DNA from: Albifimbria verrucaria
Taxonomy: Eukaryota; Ascomycota; Sordariomycetes; Hypocreales; Stachybotryaceae
NCBI GenBank assembly: GCA_020081605.1
Contig: JAHREC010000021.1
Span: 124,001 to 188,000 of the forward strand
Length of the DNA: 64,000 bases
Direction: 5' to 3'
Positions 43,721 through 55,323 of this stretch are shown here, piece by piece. The notes under the pieces were generated by a model that saw nothing but the letters and a program-made list of their open reading frames with translations, was not told the DNA's origin and did not search any database. Within the stretch, counting starts at the first letter, position 1. The number at the start of each line of letters is the position of its first letter. Position numbers and translations under genes: made by a program.

Positions 43721-45416
43721 CTTGTGTCAACAGGTCGATCATTTTTCTGAGCCGAGATAAGCGACCCGCTAATCTGTGGTAATGGTTAGTATCGTCTAGC
43801 ATCGAATTCATGTGGGGGCACAAATGTGGTCGGGTTTTGGGCTGATTTAGAAATACAAATTGAGAGTAAGCTATGCATCGGGAGCGGACCCGATGCCCAC
43901 TTGCTACTCCAGGTTGGAGCGTGCGTTCAGTCTGTCCAGGGCCTCACTGCGAAGGGCAAGCCCACAGCACATAACGGTTGTGGAGGATGAGCCTATCTAA
44001 TGGACAGACTGGATGGGCGAGGCGGCTGTTGCCATTCCAGGCATGTTGCCAGAGGAACTTAGTCCGATCCGTTCGGATACTGATCAAGTAGTCAGGAAGG
44101 CCAAGCTGGAGCCTAGTCCCGCAGTGACAGTCATTGGTTGATTGGTGGGCCTGAGGTTCAATTGCGGCCATTCGCTGATTGTGGAAGAAGGAGCATTGGT
44201 TGGGCTTGCACTCTTTTCGACCCACGTTCGGGTTCTTGGGGGCTTGGTCTGTTATGCAATCGCGCTTTACCGGCTCCGCACGCCAACAGCCTCTTAGCGA
44301 TAGCATGTCGCAGTTCTATGTTGTGGCACCGGATCGGCGTTGTCTCACCACCCGTGCTCAGGAGACGGCCGAGCGCAGCTAGGAATGCTATCAGGCATCT
44401 CCGGACTGTCTTGCTCCAATGGCACGGGAATGGGTTTCCCGTGTTCGTTCATGGAGGAGTGGATTCGTAGTCCGAGTTCTCGGACTTTGCAACGGCCAAG
44501 TGGTGAATTTTTGTCGCTTTTGGTGGCGTCTGCTCGCTGTAACGATGACGACCTGGACCCTCAGTTGTCACGCAAGGAGGACGCGCTCTCTAACAGTTTA
44601 GCTTAGTGGTAGCATGATCACAACCTAGTGGGATTGTCTGCTTCGTGCTGGTTTGCAGCACATCCAAATCTCATCAAGCTCTTATTTCCATTAAGAATGG
44701 GTGATTGTAACGGAGCCTTGATAACTCTCAAAGACTTTCATCTGTAAGGGAGCTAATTAGCTGGCTTGAGCTAGATTTGGCTGCAGTAATTTCCGGCGAC
44801 AAAATGGCCTGATACTGTAAACATTATTGTACCATTTGATGGCTGTGATTATAGTTGCAACCCCGATCTTGAACGTTTTGGCTAGTAAGAATGGGTCCGA
44901 GTTGGTCGTCGTGATGATTTACCATAGCCTTCTCAAAGGCCGAGGCACTTTCTGTTTGCCTAAGAAAGCTCGTGCAACTTTGCAGATTTCTAAGTTGTCG
45001 CTCGTCGCTGCTCTCTCATCTGCTAGAGGTCTTTTATCTTCATGAGTTCGATGAAACTTTGGGGTTTCTGTTGCATCTTGAGTCATCCTGCTGTATTCAT
45101 CTACAATTTTCTGAGAGACTTTGGGCTTCGCTTAATGTTATAAATTCGGGGCAACCACAATTCATGCCAATGGTCGGCTTCCCGCTTCTAGCGGTTCCGT
45201 AACATATGTGGAACTCTTTGGCTATGATTGGTCAATGTTTCACTTTATGGTTGATTCTGCCGAAGATTGAGCCTAAGGCATACTCGTATGATGAAGTCAA
45301 TTACCTACATCAAGCGATGCTAGCCTGCTAATGCGGGGTTCACAGAAAGAAACATTCCTGCAACAAATTCACATACCGTATATTCATACCCATCCTCATC
45401 TCGAAGCTCATTCAAA
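43721..45416. other. no supported gene
   Basis: GC is somewhat higher at 43930-44600, with several overlapping short frames and no recognisable domain. A minus-strand frame at about 45100-44920 has helical, charged character but no start or family. Confidence 0.4.
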
Positions 45417-45761
45417 ATGACCCAAATATCCATTGACGAGGAGCCCTTTGATCTTCATCAACTGATGTCGCTGTTGGAAACAACGAAAGCTGAGCTTGAA
45501 CAGCAGGGACCACGGCAAGATGTTTCTAAGTTAATCGACCGCATCAATGAGTTGACGGGTCAGCTTATGGAGAAGATGAAGCTCACATCTATCACGAGCG
45601 ACGAAAATTCCAAGATTCAGACGCTTACTGAATCGACGATGAATGCCTTAGCCATACACTATGCGAAAGTGAACGTCCTGGAAAACTTACTAATCCGGAA
45701 AGCAAGCATCCAAGAGGCATTGCAGGCGGTCCAGCAGACGAAACTAGAGGCAGATCAGTGA
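45417..45761 (+). CDS. small helical protein, hypothetical (paralog of 37999-38340)
   Basis: 114 residues from an ATG in good context (tcaaaATGACC). Highly helical: FDLHQLMSLLETTKAELEQQ, VSKLIDRINELTGQLMEKMK, then a long helix (AKVNVLENLLIRKASIQEAL). N-terminus, length and helix order parallel the gene at 37999, suggesting an old duplication with low residue identity. No membrane segment, signal or catalytic motif. The frame is clean. Role unknown; a coiled-coil interaction protein is a guess. Confidence 0.5.
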   Translation: MTQISIDEEPFDLHQLMSLLETTKAELEQQGPRQDVSKLIDRINELTGQLMEKMKLTSITSDENSKIQTLTESTMNALAIHYAKVNVLENLLIRKASIQEALQAVQQTKLEADQ

Positions 45762-47168
45762 GGCCCAGCTGCGTAAAGAAAATAGTTGAGATTGATTAGA
45801 AGGGCTGAAGGACAGAGCGCTATACTGATTTACTGTACGAAAGCATCATGCTGGGATGGTACTGAAGCTTCTGGTCATCAATACAGAGAAGAGAATCAAC
45901 AAGACATGCATGATACAGAATCAATAGCTCAAAATGATCTTGCGTCTTGCACAAAGGTCATGAAAGCAGTCTAGTTAATCAAACAAGTAAATCCGCTCGA
46001 TCATCGTGGACTCGTCGACACTAGTAAATTTGGCGTCTGCGGTTCTTGGACTGCCGCTTAGAAGTTGTAGAAGTTTGCCTCCAATCTTATAAATAGGCCT
46101 TGAAGCTTTGGTCTGTCTTTACTGTCCAGGTTTATCTCTATGTAGGAATCGACGCGTATGCAAATACTTCAGATTAACACACTCGATAGGATGCATCTGT
46201 GTCTGGAAGTACTCTTGACAAGATGGACCAAGCAGAGCTAACAGCGACAGAACGCACAGCTGGCCAAATCCTCCACTTGAGTCTGCGAGTAGCTCTATCT
46301 GGGTGCTTGGAACAATGAACGGCTCTGTAGTCCTATATTTGTCACCCCTAGCTTACGTGTGTAAGTTCAACGAACATGACGTCTGCAGTAGGACGTCTGC
46401 GCTTCCTGGTAAAACGAGCTTTGAATTTATTCTAAGCTTCTGGACAGGGTTGGGAGTTGCCGGCTTACGCTAGAAACACGCGAACAAACACCAGAGTATC
46501 ATAGTGAATGCGACGATAATGGGAACTGATCATACAACTTGCCCAGCTACCGCCAGTCTCCTTTGGACTAGCTTCAAAGGAATCGAAGTCCATACCGCGG
46601 ATGGAGCGATGATTATGATGTGAAGATAGAAGAATGATGCTAGGGCGAAATAAGCAGTACTGCCATATAGTTGCTGAAATTACCTTTAGAGATGCCCACG
46701 GACAAGGGATATATTTGTCCTTACTGTTTGGCAACCTCGCTGCTTGGCGGTCTTGCTGAAGACATACCCCAGTTGGAGCCAGGCAGACATTGTAAGCTGC
46801 CAATCCTCGCTTTAGGCAAGGCAGGATTTATAAAGTAAAGACACCAGTCACCAGACTGAGACTATGAACTGGTACGTAATTTTTCACTTGATAACAAAAA
46901 TGTTAAACCTTCAGAGTTGTAACCTCAAATAGGTTACTTCATTATTTCTTGAAATTGCAACGACGATGGAAACTCGCAAATTGCTTTGAAGAGTGATTAT
47001 ATTTAGATATTTATCATAATTAGCTAATTCTATGTTTAATATAAGCTGCACTAGATGCATGAAGCTATTAATAGCCGCAGACTACGCTAATTTACTCAGG
47101 AGACCAACTTGACATACACTTATATAGTCGGATGCCCTTGAATACACGATGCAAAATAAATTTTCATA
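45762..47168. other. no supported gene
   Basis: AT-rich towards 46900-47160. The frame at 46465-46803 (minus) has no recognisable domain. Confidence 0.4.
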
Positions 47169-47583
47169 ATGGAAGGAGACAAGAGATCGCTTGTTGACTT
47201 TCTCATAGAGAATCAGGTTCAAATTAAGGCCTTGCAGCAGACTTTGCAGGCACTTGATGAAAGGAACCAGAAGGCATTCCTAAGAGCATCTGCTGGGCCA
47301 ACTCCACAGGCACGAGAATATAAGAGGCTTATCATTTTTATCTTAGTTCTTGGCGAAATTAGGAACCACAGCATCGGGGGTCGAATGCAGTGACGAAAAG
47401 CATAAGCTTACCAACACTAGAGAAAATTAAAGAATGGGGAGTCAAGTTGCAAAGGGCAAAATCACGGGAAAAATCCTGCAAGAGCTTAAAATCAATGACT
47501 GCGCATTGTTCGACGATGAAACCGTGGACTTGTATGCACTCATCCTCGAGCACCTTCGTCAAGAATCACAGGATGGCTTAAGC
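47169..47583 (+). CDS. small helical protein, hypothetical; frame changes
   Basis: The ATG at 47169 gives a helix-rich N-terminus (RSLVDFLIENQVQIKALQQT then LQALDERNQKAFLRAS). The continuation with coding character lies in another frame (GKITGKILQELKINDCALFD, then DLYALILEHLRQESQDGLS, stop near 47583). Either an intron I cannot define or a frameshift joins them. The plan of two or three polar helices is like the other small helical genes here, but I see no direct sequence match. Confidence 0.35.
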
Positions 47584-48639
47584 TGATACTGACGCACCAG
47601 GTTGAAGTACCGCGTGAAGGCACAGCGGCATGAAGTGTTTTAACACGTTGATAAGAGAACAAAGAGATGGAGAGCATTCTGAAAATTCGCTCTGTATCTG
47701 TGGGAATGTGATTTATTGGCGATGTACTCAACATTCAAAGGTGGCTGCCTATTTATTGTCACGAACGACTAAGCTAAGTTAATCTCGTGGAGACACCATC
47801 GATAAACTCCTCTATCATGTACTGAGATTCGTCTGTAGCACCATTAACTATGGTCTAATGAAAACCTTATTGTTGTAGTGCCGTCTACCTAAAAATTGCC
47901 ATCTATATCGGCTTGAACATCTTAAAATGATGCGTAATCCTGTGAATAATTATGGTTACTAACAGGATACCTTGGATGAATCTTAGGAACAGTCAGTATT
48001 CAGACTTGAAATCAATACTGTAGAACATTGAGAAAGATCGATTAGTTGCAGTTATAACGAAGTATGCCGTTGGGGTATCAGACAACAGATTGACAAGATC
48101 TTTGAGTTGAAGCACTTGCGTCACAACTTTATGCGGGCCACCTAGGTGATGAATCTCATCCATTTTCTTCGTGGTGGGGATAGGCCTGGATTAAGATCAT
48201 CGTCAGAATCAGGGCCCGGCCTGCTGTTGGTTTCATTGCCTTTCATCTTCCATTGGTATATCGCCAAAAGTCTCTGCCTAGCGATTTGGGCGGTGAAGGG
48301 TTCAGAAATTACTTTACGTATAGCTTCATCTAAGTGCTTGTTGTGGATAAAATCGGACAAGTGCCCTGAAGAGAAGAATTGGTGTGATCTAAAGCATAGG
48401 AAATGTAAGCCTTCCTTGCAACTAGATGGACTACTTCCTGTCGCAGCTCAGCCACTTTTGTGCTTTAAGTTGGCATCCACTGGCAAGGCGACGGCTATAT
48501 CTGCTGAACTTTGCATGACACAAAACGCTATCCAGAATGAAAGTATAAACCAAGCCCACACGAAACGCGAGGATTGAAGATGTAGGTTCAGTCATCGGCT
48601 GACTTTTTACATCGTGGCTAAATCATTGATGGTCATATC
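47584..48639. other. no supported gene
   Basis: The minus frame 48142-48360 (HLDEAIRKVISEPFTAQIAR) may be a fragment of the decayed gene that follows, but no family is evident. Confidence 0.35.
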
Positions 48640-49200
48640 TTCCCGAGTGTGGTCAGGATCAGCATTAGGCTTCGCGGACCGAAGGACTCGCAGCTGTGAT
48701 ATCTACCGCATCTGCAGAGCTAGCGTCTTGCTTTCGTGTTCCGGCACCGGTTCGCTTGCGGATTCGTTCTTGTGGTTGATAGAGTTGGCGTTTTTGGCCA
48801 TTCACTGCTGCCAATCCAACACTATCGCCATTTTATTGTAGTATCTTTGGCAAGGGACGGATTTTTTGGGGAGAAGAATGGCACTGCTCCAAGTGATCCT
48901 CAAGCGCTTGATCAGTGGTAAATGGTGGATAGTGGCAGTTAGAGAAGCCACACCGCGGACGGTTTGGATGTGCCCACTCATGCTCGCAGAGCAACTGTTC
49001 ACTGTTGAAACCGTCTGTGGCCCTGGGGCAGGAACGAAGATGGCAGGTAAACACCGAGTTCCGGAACTTGGCCTTGAAAGCCTCCAGGTCTTTGGCCAGC
49101 ACATTGTGGTAGGCCCTCCGATGGAGCAGCCACCGCACCATTTCTTGTTAGGCCTCCAAAATCCTCAAAACAGCACCAGCTCTCTTATTCGGGAACTTAA
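48640..49200 (-). pseudogene. C2H2-like tail of a fungal accessory protein
   Basis: Starting around ATG 49141, the frame gives a helix (LAKDLEAFKAKFRNSVFTCH) and then two Cys/His segments. These are CHLRSCPRATDGFNSEQLLC then EHEWAH, and CGFSNCHYPPFTTDQALEDH then LEQCH. This finger pair is typical of an uncharacterised ascomycete family. TAA codons interrupt the same frame both upstream (about 49147) and downstream (about 48836), with coding-like sequence beyond each (LYQPQERIRKRT). It is thus a decayed piece of a longer protein. Confidence 0.45.
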
Positions 49201-49626
49201 GTGATCAGCGGTTCCTATGTAAATTGTTATTTGGGCCTCCGCAGAGTCACGAATGATGTATACCGTTGCTCCTGCATATGCTTGCTTCTTGCCCTTGCTG
49301 AGATCTGCTGCTCGGGGCATGCCGGACATGCTGGCGGATTGCAGGAGCATTGAAAGCATATCGAGCCCACTGTTGCAAACAGATAGTATGTTGTCGTCCT
49401 CCCTAATTGCTATACTCCACTCGGTCTTGAGATTCGCTGTTGAACAAGGAAGAGAGCTTCGTGATGTTTGACAACGTCAACAGACAGACTCGTCATCGTT
49501 AGGATATACTCAACCCAGTACTGCGAAGAGTACATCACTAAGCCGTAGAGATCTTGGATAACGCGAAGTCGTGTCTCGTGGGGGATGTATGAGGTAGTAA
49601 GTGCTTTGATGCTGAGATATGGCAGC

Positions 49627-50095
49627 TTAGAGTTGCCGCTGCTTGTTCCGTAGCTGCTTCGTGTTCTGTGATCGTGAAGCCAGAGCCTGGAGGGGTAAGA
49701 AACTTGTATATTTGTTAGAAGTGGTGTCAGCGGTGTCTATCAGCATACTTTTTGACTGATCTGTGTATGAAGGAGGTGGTCCGATCGTGTCGGGTCTTCG
49801 CCGATTGGCACACTCCTCGAGGAAGTCATCTCGCACCAGAGCGCAAATGTCCGCTCTACCCAAGGTAAAGCTGATAGCAGAGAGAAGTTCGCTCCCCGTA
49901 GCGGACGCTTGCAGAAGGCGTTCCAGCGAAATATGCTTTTGACCCGCTCGCGGGAATCCCCAAAGCGTCCCTGGCAGCAGAGACAATTTCTGCCTTGGCT
50001 CTTATTTGTCCTTTAACAGCTGTGAGCCAAGGTAGTCGAGGATCAACCGGGCGTACAGAAATATGCCTAAGTTCGTCAGACATGCTTGCCTTCAA
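49627..50095 (-). CDS. hypothetical protein fragment
   Basis: ATG near 50080 gives MSDELRHISVRPVDPRLPWL then VKGQIRAKAEIVSAARDALG. A second frame continues with HISLERLLQASATGSELLSA, ALVRDDFLEECANRRRPDTI and a Pro-rich tail. The two halves join only with a frame change near 49965. It directly follows the truncated NACHT region of the upstream NLR relic but does not look like its normal continuation. Family not recognised. Confidence 0.3.
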
Positions 50096-50105
50096 GGGAA
50101 TTACT

Positions 50106-51882
50106 TACCATCTGCTTTATCAGTAATGTCGATAGCCATGTCCTGTAAGACTTTTGATCCAATGTTTAGCTTACACAATCGATTAAGGCTCCTCGACGAT
50201 TGCAGCCTGCACACAACGCAAGCTCGTCTGGTTGCGCGAATTTTTTACCCTAATTTCATCTGCACTGAGCGAGATGATCCGCATTTTGCCAAAACCTCTT
50301 TCAAATTGCGGATGGAAGCGGCTAGTGAAGAGCATCTTGCATGGGATAGGCCTAGACGCTATAGGAACCCTGTTGCATATCCTTTTCCGCTCCAACAAGA
50401 CGTCCAACAGTCAGGGTAACTATTCAACATCACATTCGTCAACACCATCCCCGATAATTCAGATGACGTTGGCATTGGAAGAAGTTTCGGAAACTATGGC
50501 GAAGAGGTCGGCTATGAGCCGCTCGATGTCCAAGATGGACGGCGTTTTCCTCTCCTGAGCATATGCAGTTGCCTCTTCGCTGATTTGTAGCAGCTGCCGG
50601 ACCATAGACCGTAGGACCTGATTGTGCTCTTTGGTAAAGGATATGCAGTCCACTCGATTGAAGGAAGTTAATAAAATGCGCAGATAGCATAGACTTGCCA
50701 GTACCAGCAGCACCTTGGAGCCAAGCCAAGGAGACATGGCCCTTTGCATCCAGCCATGAGCTGAGTTCGTCCTGATGCAGTCCCCTGCTACAAGTCTCTT
50801 CATATTGAAGAGATTCTGCCAGTGTATCGAAGATAGCCACTTGGTCTCGCTCGTTGATCTGGAGGCGGGATAAGACGTCGGCGTACTGCCTCGTCGATTC
50901 CTGTTTCTCGTCAGCTTCGATCTGTGTCAGCGACTATTTTTGCCGGGCAAGAAGCTGCTTCAGGTTATCTTGAATCTCTGGATTGGCGATCACGTTGCCC
51001 TCTTCGTCAGTGAGTTCTACATGACGTTCGATGTTTTCGATGATGTTGCCGAACCGTCTCTCAAACCGACCGCATGTCGTCAGGAGAAGACCTCCCAGCC
51101 TATGAGATTAGCAAAGGTTTCTAGGATTAGGCGTATCTTATATAATGGTTCCTGCTGTAGGAGACTACACTAAAACGGAATACAGATGAACTCCGTGGAA
51201 TGCGGGGCGACCTACTGCTTCGCAGGCAAAATGTGTGCGCCAACCCATGAAAGTGCAGAATATCCGAATAGAAGGCAGCAAGGAGCTCCTGGAATCTATG
51301 ATCTTCGAGAAACGTGGTTTGTAACACCTGAAACCGGGCAAGAGCGTCCACCATTTTAGTGTAATACGTCATGACTGTCTCGAAGGCCTTCATGCTGTCG
51401 GATACCATCTAATATTATCAATCCACTGTAATCGTGTGCTGTGGCAGTTCTACCTGGAGGATGACGCTGAGGGACGACCAACTTCAGAAGAGGTACTCGG
51501 CTCCGTTGCAGAACACCCCTATAGCTCCGTGGTAGTGTTCAAAGACGGCAAGAACACGACCAAGGCGTCTCATGTTGCGTAAGAGACCCTTAGCCGCTAG
51601 GATATTTTCAATGTCGAGGCAGGCTCTCCGTACAACCTGACAAGCGGCACGTCGTGGGGCCCTGAGGTCGAAATCGTATTTTGAACGTCGTGTAAGGCCG
51701 TTTCCATGGCCTCCCGTGCTACGACTGAGGGCAGACGACCAAGTTTGAAACTGCGCCGTATTTTTGGCATGTTGGCAGAAGCTCGGCTGACATAGTTTAT
51801 TTTGAGGGAAGTGGGAGTTTACAGTTTGCTGGAAACTGGTCCTCCCTGGATGCACGGTCAAAGGAGGGGGTGGCATAGCCAC
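50106..51882 (-). pseudogene. second NLR relic: helical N-domain - NACHT
   Basis: The N-terminal part has DIENILAAKGLLRNMRRLGR, then VLAVFEHYHGAIGVFCNGAE, and, after a break, MKAFETVMTYYTKMVDALAR then FQELLAAFYSDILHFHGLA. That is the pattern of the helical domain preceding NACHT in one class of fungal NLRs (DUF7708-like). The P-loop GAAGTGKSML (about 50710) is intact. Further on, in another frame, come EHNQVLRSMVRQLLQISEEA and a Walker B region IIGDGVDECDVE (about 50450) preceded by TGA where the family has Trp. Then come MLFTSRFHPQFERGFGKMRI and GSKVLQDMAIDITDKADG (about 50170-50110). After this the domain stops, and no repeats follow. Several breaks and a nonsense codon show decay. Confidence 0.6.
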
Positions 51883-52069
51883 GGCTAAGCCACTGCCTAC
51901 CTGTAATGATGGCTTAGGCTTTAATATTCAGGATCCATAGCCCAGGCTAGAAATCCGAACGATCCCTTTATTCGTTGTCTCTCTGCGATTTTTCATCCTC
52001 ATTCTTCTATACCATCCTGATGGTCCATGCCTGTAACCCTGTATGTTCTCTTGCCGAACATCATTCTCT

Positions 52070-52190
52070 GGTGCACATTCAAAGGGTTGAAGCCCGCCTG
52101 AACAAAACCTTAGGCCAGGACGAGATCTTTGGTGCAAACATGCCTAAAAATGGGTGCACTGTCTCCTACCGTGATGGAGATTTGATTGTG
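52070..52190 (-). pseudogene. fragment of a second PNP_UDP copy
   Basis: The minus strand reads TVGDSAPIFRHVCTKDLVLA, stop, GFVQAGFNPLN. It aligns with TVGGSATDDKGVRIGDVVLA, NGVVELNFNPLG of the PNP_UDP gene just upstream on the same strand. At the DNA level aaagggttgaag and ctcctaccgtga are shared. A diverged, decayed partial duplicate. Confidence 0.55.
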
Positions 52191-52489
52191 CAACCCACGC
52201 CCGTTGCTGTTTAAGTTACATCCGCAACACCGCTCAGTCATATGATATCAAGGGTTCCGGTGGCACTGTGGAAGTGACGTTAATAATGAGAGGTCACCAT
52301 AGGCAAGGTCATGCTTGTATCTTGTGTCGCATTAGACTTCGAGGAACTCAAAGCATCTTAGGCAGAATCTATCGGATAGCTAGTCGTCTTCTCAATTACA
52401 GATTGAAGAACCATTGTATCTATCTCTGTGATGATTGTCTCAACATGGTTTTATGCTTTATGTGCGAGCTCCAGCTTGAGCCTGAGCGC

Positions 52490-53320
52490 TCACACTGTCA
52501 GTTCCATTACAACTCGCCGGGCGCCCGCGGCTACCGCCATTGCAGCGTTCTCGCGCCATAACCTCTCGTCGGATGCTCTATTTTCGTCACAATAGTGTGC
52601 AATCCCCATCATTGACAGCACCACGAGGCCCTTACGTCTAATCCCTGACAATCCTGAACTGTGGTCGTCGAAAAACAGCAAACCCGGCTCCAGCAGTTGC
52701 AACGCTTTTTGCATCTCGCGGTTAATCTGTATATTTTTGCCGATCGAGGCAACAAGGCCGCAGTGCATGGTGATGGCTTTGCATTCGTCACGGCACAGAG
52801 ATTTGGATACCGTTCGACACAAATTGCTTGACCTAGGACGAACATAGCGGGAGGACCATTGTTTAGTTTTCTCTGAAAGCTCATCCACGTCGTCATTGAT
52901 TGTCTTTTTATTGAGTGCCTTTAGCTCTGCGCAGCTACTTTCTTCGAAATTCGTTTTATTGCCGATGCCTAAAGGGTTGAAGTTCAGCTCGACAACACCG
53001 TTGGCTAGAACGACATCTCCAATGCGAACGCCTTTGTCATCGGTTGCGCTGCCTCCTACCGTGACGAGTATGGCTACTTCGATGTCTTTAAAATTTTCCA
53101 ACATGGCTGTCATTGTATGTACCATATCCGCCGTGCCGCTCCGAGATGGGCAAGTCAATAAGACGTTGCGTGTACCCATGCAGCCGAAGGTATATATATT
53201 CGAGTCGCCAGGTAGTTGCCTATAGTTTGTGAATTCGTGCTCCTCATCAAGGGCTTCCGCCATGTAGGCTAGGATTTTTGCATCTGTGCAGATCAAACCG
53301 ACGGTATAAGGGTTGTCCAT
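52490..53320 (-). CDS. PNP_UDP (nucleoside phosphorylase-fold) protein
   Basis: About 276 residues from ATG 53320. YTVGLICTDAKILAYMAEAL and NIYTFGCMGTRNVLLTCPS open the fold. VTVGGSATDDKGVRIGDVVL is the glycine-rich phosphate-binding region. GLVVLSMMGIAHYCDENRAS and the final helix NAAMAVAAGARRVVMEL match the C-terminal block of fungal PNP_UDP domains. In fungi this domain often forms the N-terminus of NACHT/ankyrin or NACHT/TPR proteins, where it acts as the effector; free-standing versions also occur. The frame is uninterrupted. The same frame is open upstream to 53506, but that part lacks family similarity. Whether it cleaves nucleosides is unclear: the conserved late Asp (family GISDYAD) is replaced here by GIAHYCD. 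Confidence 0.7.
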   Translation of the reverse strand: MDNPYTVGLICTDAKILAYMAEALDEEHEFTNYRQLPGDSNIYTFGCMGTRNVLLTCPSRSGTADMVHTMTAMLENFKDIEVAILVTVGGSATDDKGVRIGDVVLANGVVELNFNPLGIGNKTNFEESSCAELKALNKKTINDDVDELSEKTKQWSSRYVRPRSSNLCRTVSKSLCRDECKAITMHCGLVASIGKNIQINREMQKALQLLEPGLLFFDDHSSGLSGIRRKGLVVLSMMGIAHYCDENRASDERLWRENAAMAVAAGARRVVMELTV

Positions 53321-54306
53321 GGCATTTATGTATAGATGCAATCTTCCCGGCGATGGTCTTGTGATATGGTTGTTCCGGAAAGAATGTGAGTCGTGAGCAT
53401 AGGTCAAGTGAGCGGTATTTATGTTATTCCCACTGCTGACGGTACCCGGTCTCGGGTCCACAACCACCCTTATGCCACAGTTCTGCCTTGTCTGCCAAAT
53501 TTGCACCGGTACCCGTGGGCTTATCGCTTGCCATTCCTACCCTGCTGGTCTTGTTTGAAGGAGCTAGTCTATCTGTCTGACAGAATGGGCGATAGGTCTG
53601 CGTTGACGATGGTGTTCCTCAATCCCACTCGCAGACATCCACATCGGTAACGCTATCGACTTATGATCTTCTTCTACGGCGGAACCTAACACCTAGTACG
53701 GTACAATCCTCCACCTGAAAAGGAGCCGAGCTTGTCTAGAGGTTATGGATACCAGCCAAGGCACCTTCTTGTTGTGGAGCCACCAGCTACTACTAAGCCT
53801 CGCTGGATACGAGACGATGTGCTGCTCCCTGTTGCTAGGGTTAACTATCGTCACTTCCCCCTGAAGATCTCTTGATCTAGCTGTAGAAAGAGGTCCAGAT
53901 GCTACGCCTGAGTCAGATTATGTTGGTGAGATGCTGTGAGGGATAGTCTTTCATAGGTATGTCTGGTTAAATCTGTAAAGTTGAAGTATATGCCACGGGC
54001 TTATTGATTGTCAAGGCTGTGGAACTTGATCTTTACTATCCCGAATTGCAAGGAGGAAGCCCATGGACCTGAATCGAGTATATAACATGCATACTAAAAC
54101 TCAGGGTTTATCCACTCTGAAGCTTCGCCACACTAACGGACATGAGGACGATTAATTTGCACCCCCTTAGACTGTGACTAATCGCCATTGCAACTTTAAT
54201 ACCAAAGAGTTCTACGCATAGTAGAACAAGCTCTGACAATATTTACGACCCGACCACCACCCCATGAACATCGTTCGTATCCAATCTGCCCACCCGAACC
54301 CTCAAA
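53321..54306. other. no supported gene
   Basis: Short frames only; no recognisable domain. Confidence 0.4.
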
Positions 54307-54669
54307 ATGACAGCAGCCACTCCAGATGATCATTGGGTCTTGCCCGATAGTGTCCATCTAGACAAATTGAAGGAATTTGCAACCAAGGCAGTGGAGTATC
54401 TACACCAGGAATGGCCTGAGAAGAGAATCGAACCAACATTCGAGTGGAACGATGCCAACAAGGCAGTGCACTGTGAAGCAATTGGCCCGGATCGAGAGGA
54501 AAAACTTTTGAAACGGAACCCAGCATGGAACGAAGCGATGCGTCCCAACTTATGGTTCCTCGCTAGATATCTTCTGCATCGTTCAGAAATTGCAGTGATG
54601 ATGGAATCCCATTTGGGATACCGCAGACATCTGTCGCGCATGGAATTATCCTCTATTGTGGATAGCTAG
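54307..54669 (+). CDS. hypothetical protein, probably cut short by TAG
   Basis: From ATG 54307 (cctcaaaATGACAG) 120 residues are open. They are acidic, Trp-rich and helical: LDKLKEFATKAVEYLHQEWP, FEWNDANKAVHCEAIGPDRE, LWFLARYLLHRSEIAVMMES. After the TAG (54667-54669) the same frame keeps coding character (EEQTITVDDASQIFKDLKYT) for about 35 codons. The protein may therefore originally have been about 155 residues. I do not recognise the family. The stop could be a nonsense change (CAG to TAG) or the true end. Confidence 0.4.
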   Translation: MTAATPDDHWVLPDSVHLDKLKEFATKAVEYLHQEWPEKRIEPTFEWNDANKAVHCEAIGPDREEKLLKRNPAWNEAMRPNLWFLARYLLHRSEIAVMMESHLGYRRHLSRMELSSIVDS

Positions 54670-54779
54670 GAAGAGCAAACCATTACAGTCGATGACGCTT
54701 CTCAAATATTCAAGGACCTGAAATATACGGATGGATGTAGCGAGGATATTCCAATCGAAACCTGAACCCTAGCATTGAT

Positions 54780-55323
54780 CCTATGGTTGGAAGTACATTG
54801 GCGGCAGCACGACTTGTTCCAATCGAGACATGTGGCTTGCTATCATCAAATTTACAATACCAAGTTCAATAACGCAAATGGTTTGAGCAGGGTCCTCTGT
54901 GAATTCGACGCAATGCAGAGAAGACTTTGAGAATTTCAAAGAGGGATTTAGTGGATTAGAAGAGCGGATTTAGGAGGATTTACGTGGGACAAGGCAAAAG
55001 AATCCAAAGAGTATTGTGTTGACATACGGCATGAATTTTCTATCTGTAGATGCAGCTTCTCCCAAACGCTATATCAAAATGTACAAGTCTCCTCTATGAA
55101 GAACATAACAGGCCCTCCGAATGATTCAATGAGCTATCGACCTAGCAAGCGATAATGGCTTGCAAACCACGCTAGAACCCGGCACCTCGACATGGACTGG
55201 AATGCGCAAAAATGGTGGCTATGAGGCTGCACATGGAGAATTCATATAAGAAACTTATTACTGCGACTCTTTTCTTCCCATAGGCACCACCCACCCTTCA
55301 TTGGCCCAAGCTATGATGGGGAT
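54780..55323. other. no supported gene
   Basis: Sequence downstream of the cyclin gene; no open frame of interest. Confidence 0.4.

Noticed and set aside
44597..44640. tRNA-like start (tttagcttagtggtagcatg) resembling an A-box
   Set aside because: No B-box (ggttcgantcc) or 3' acceptor pairing follows at a workable distance, so I do not call a tRNA.
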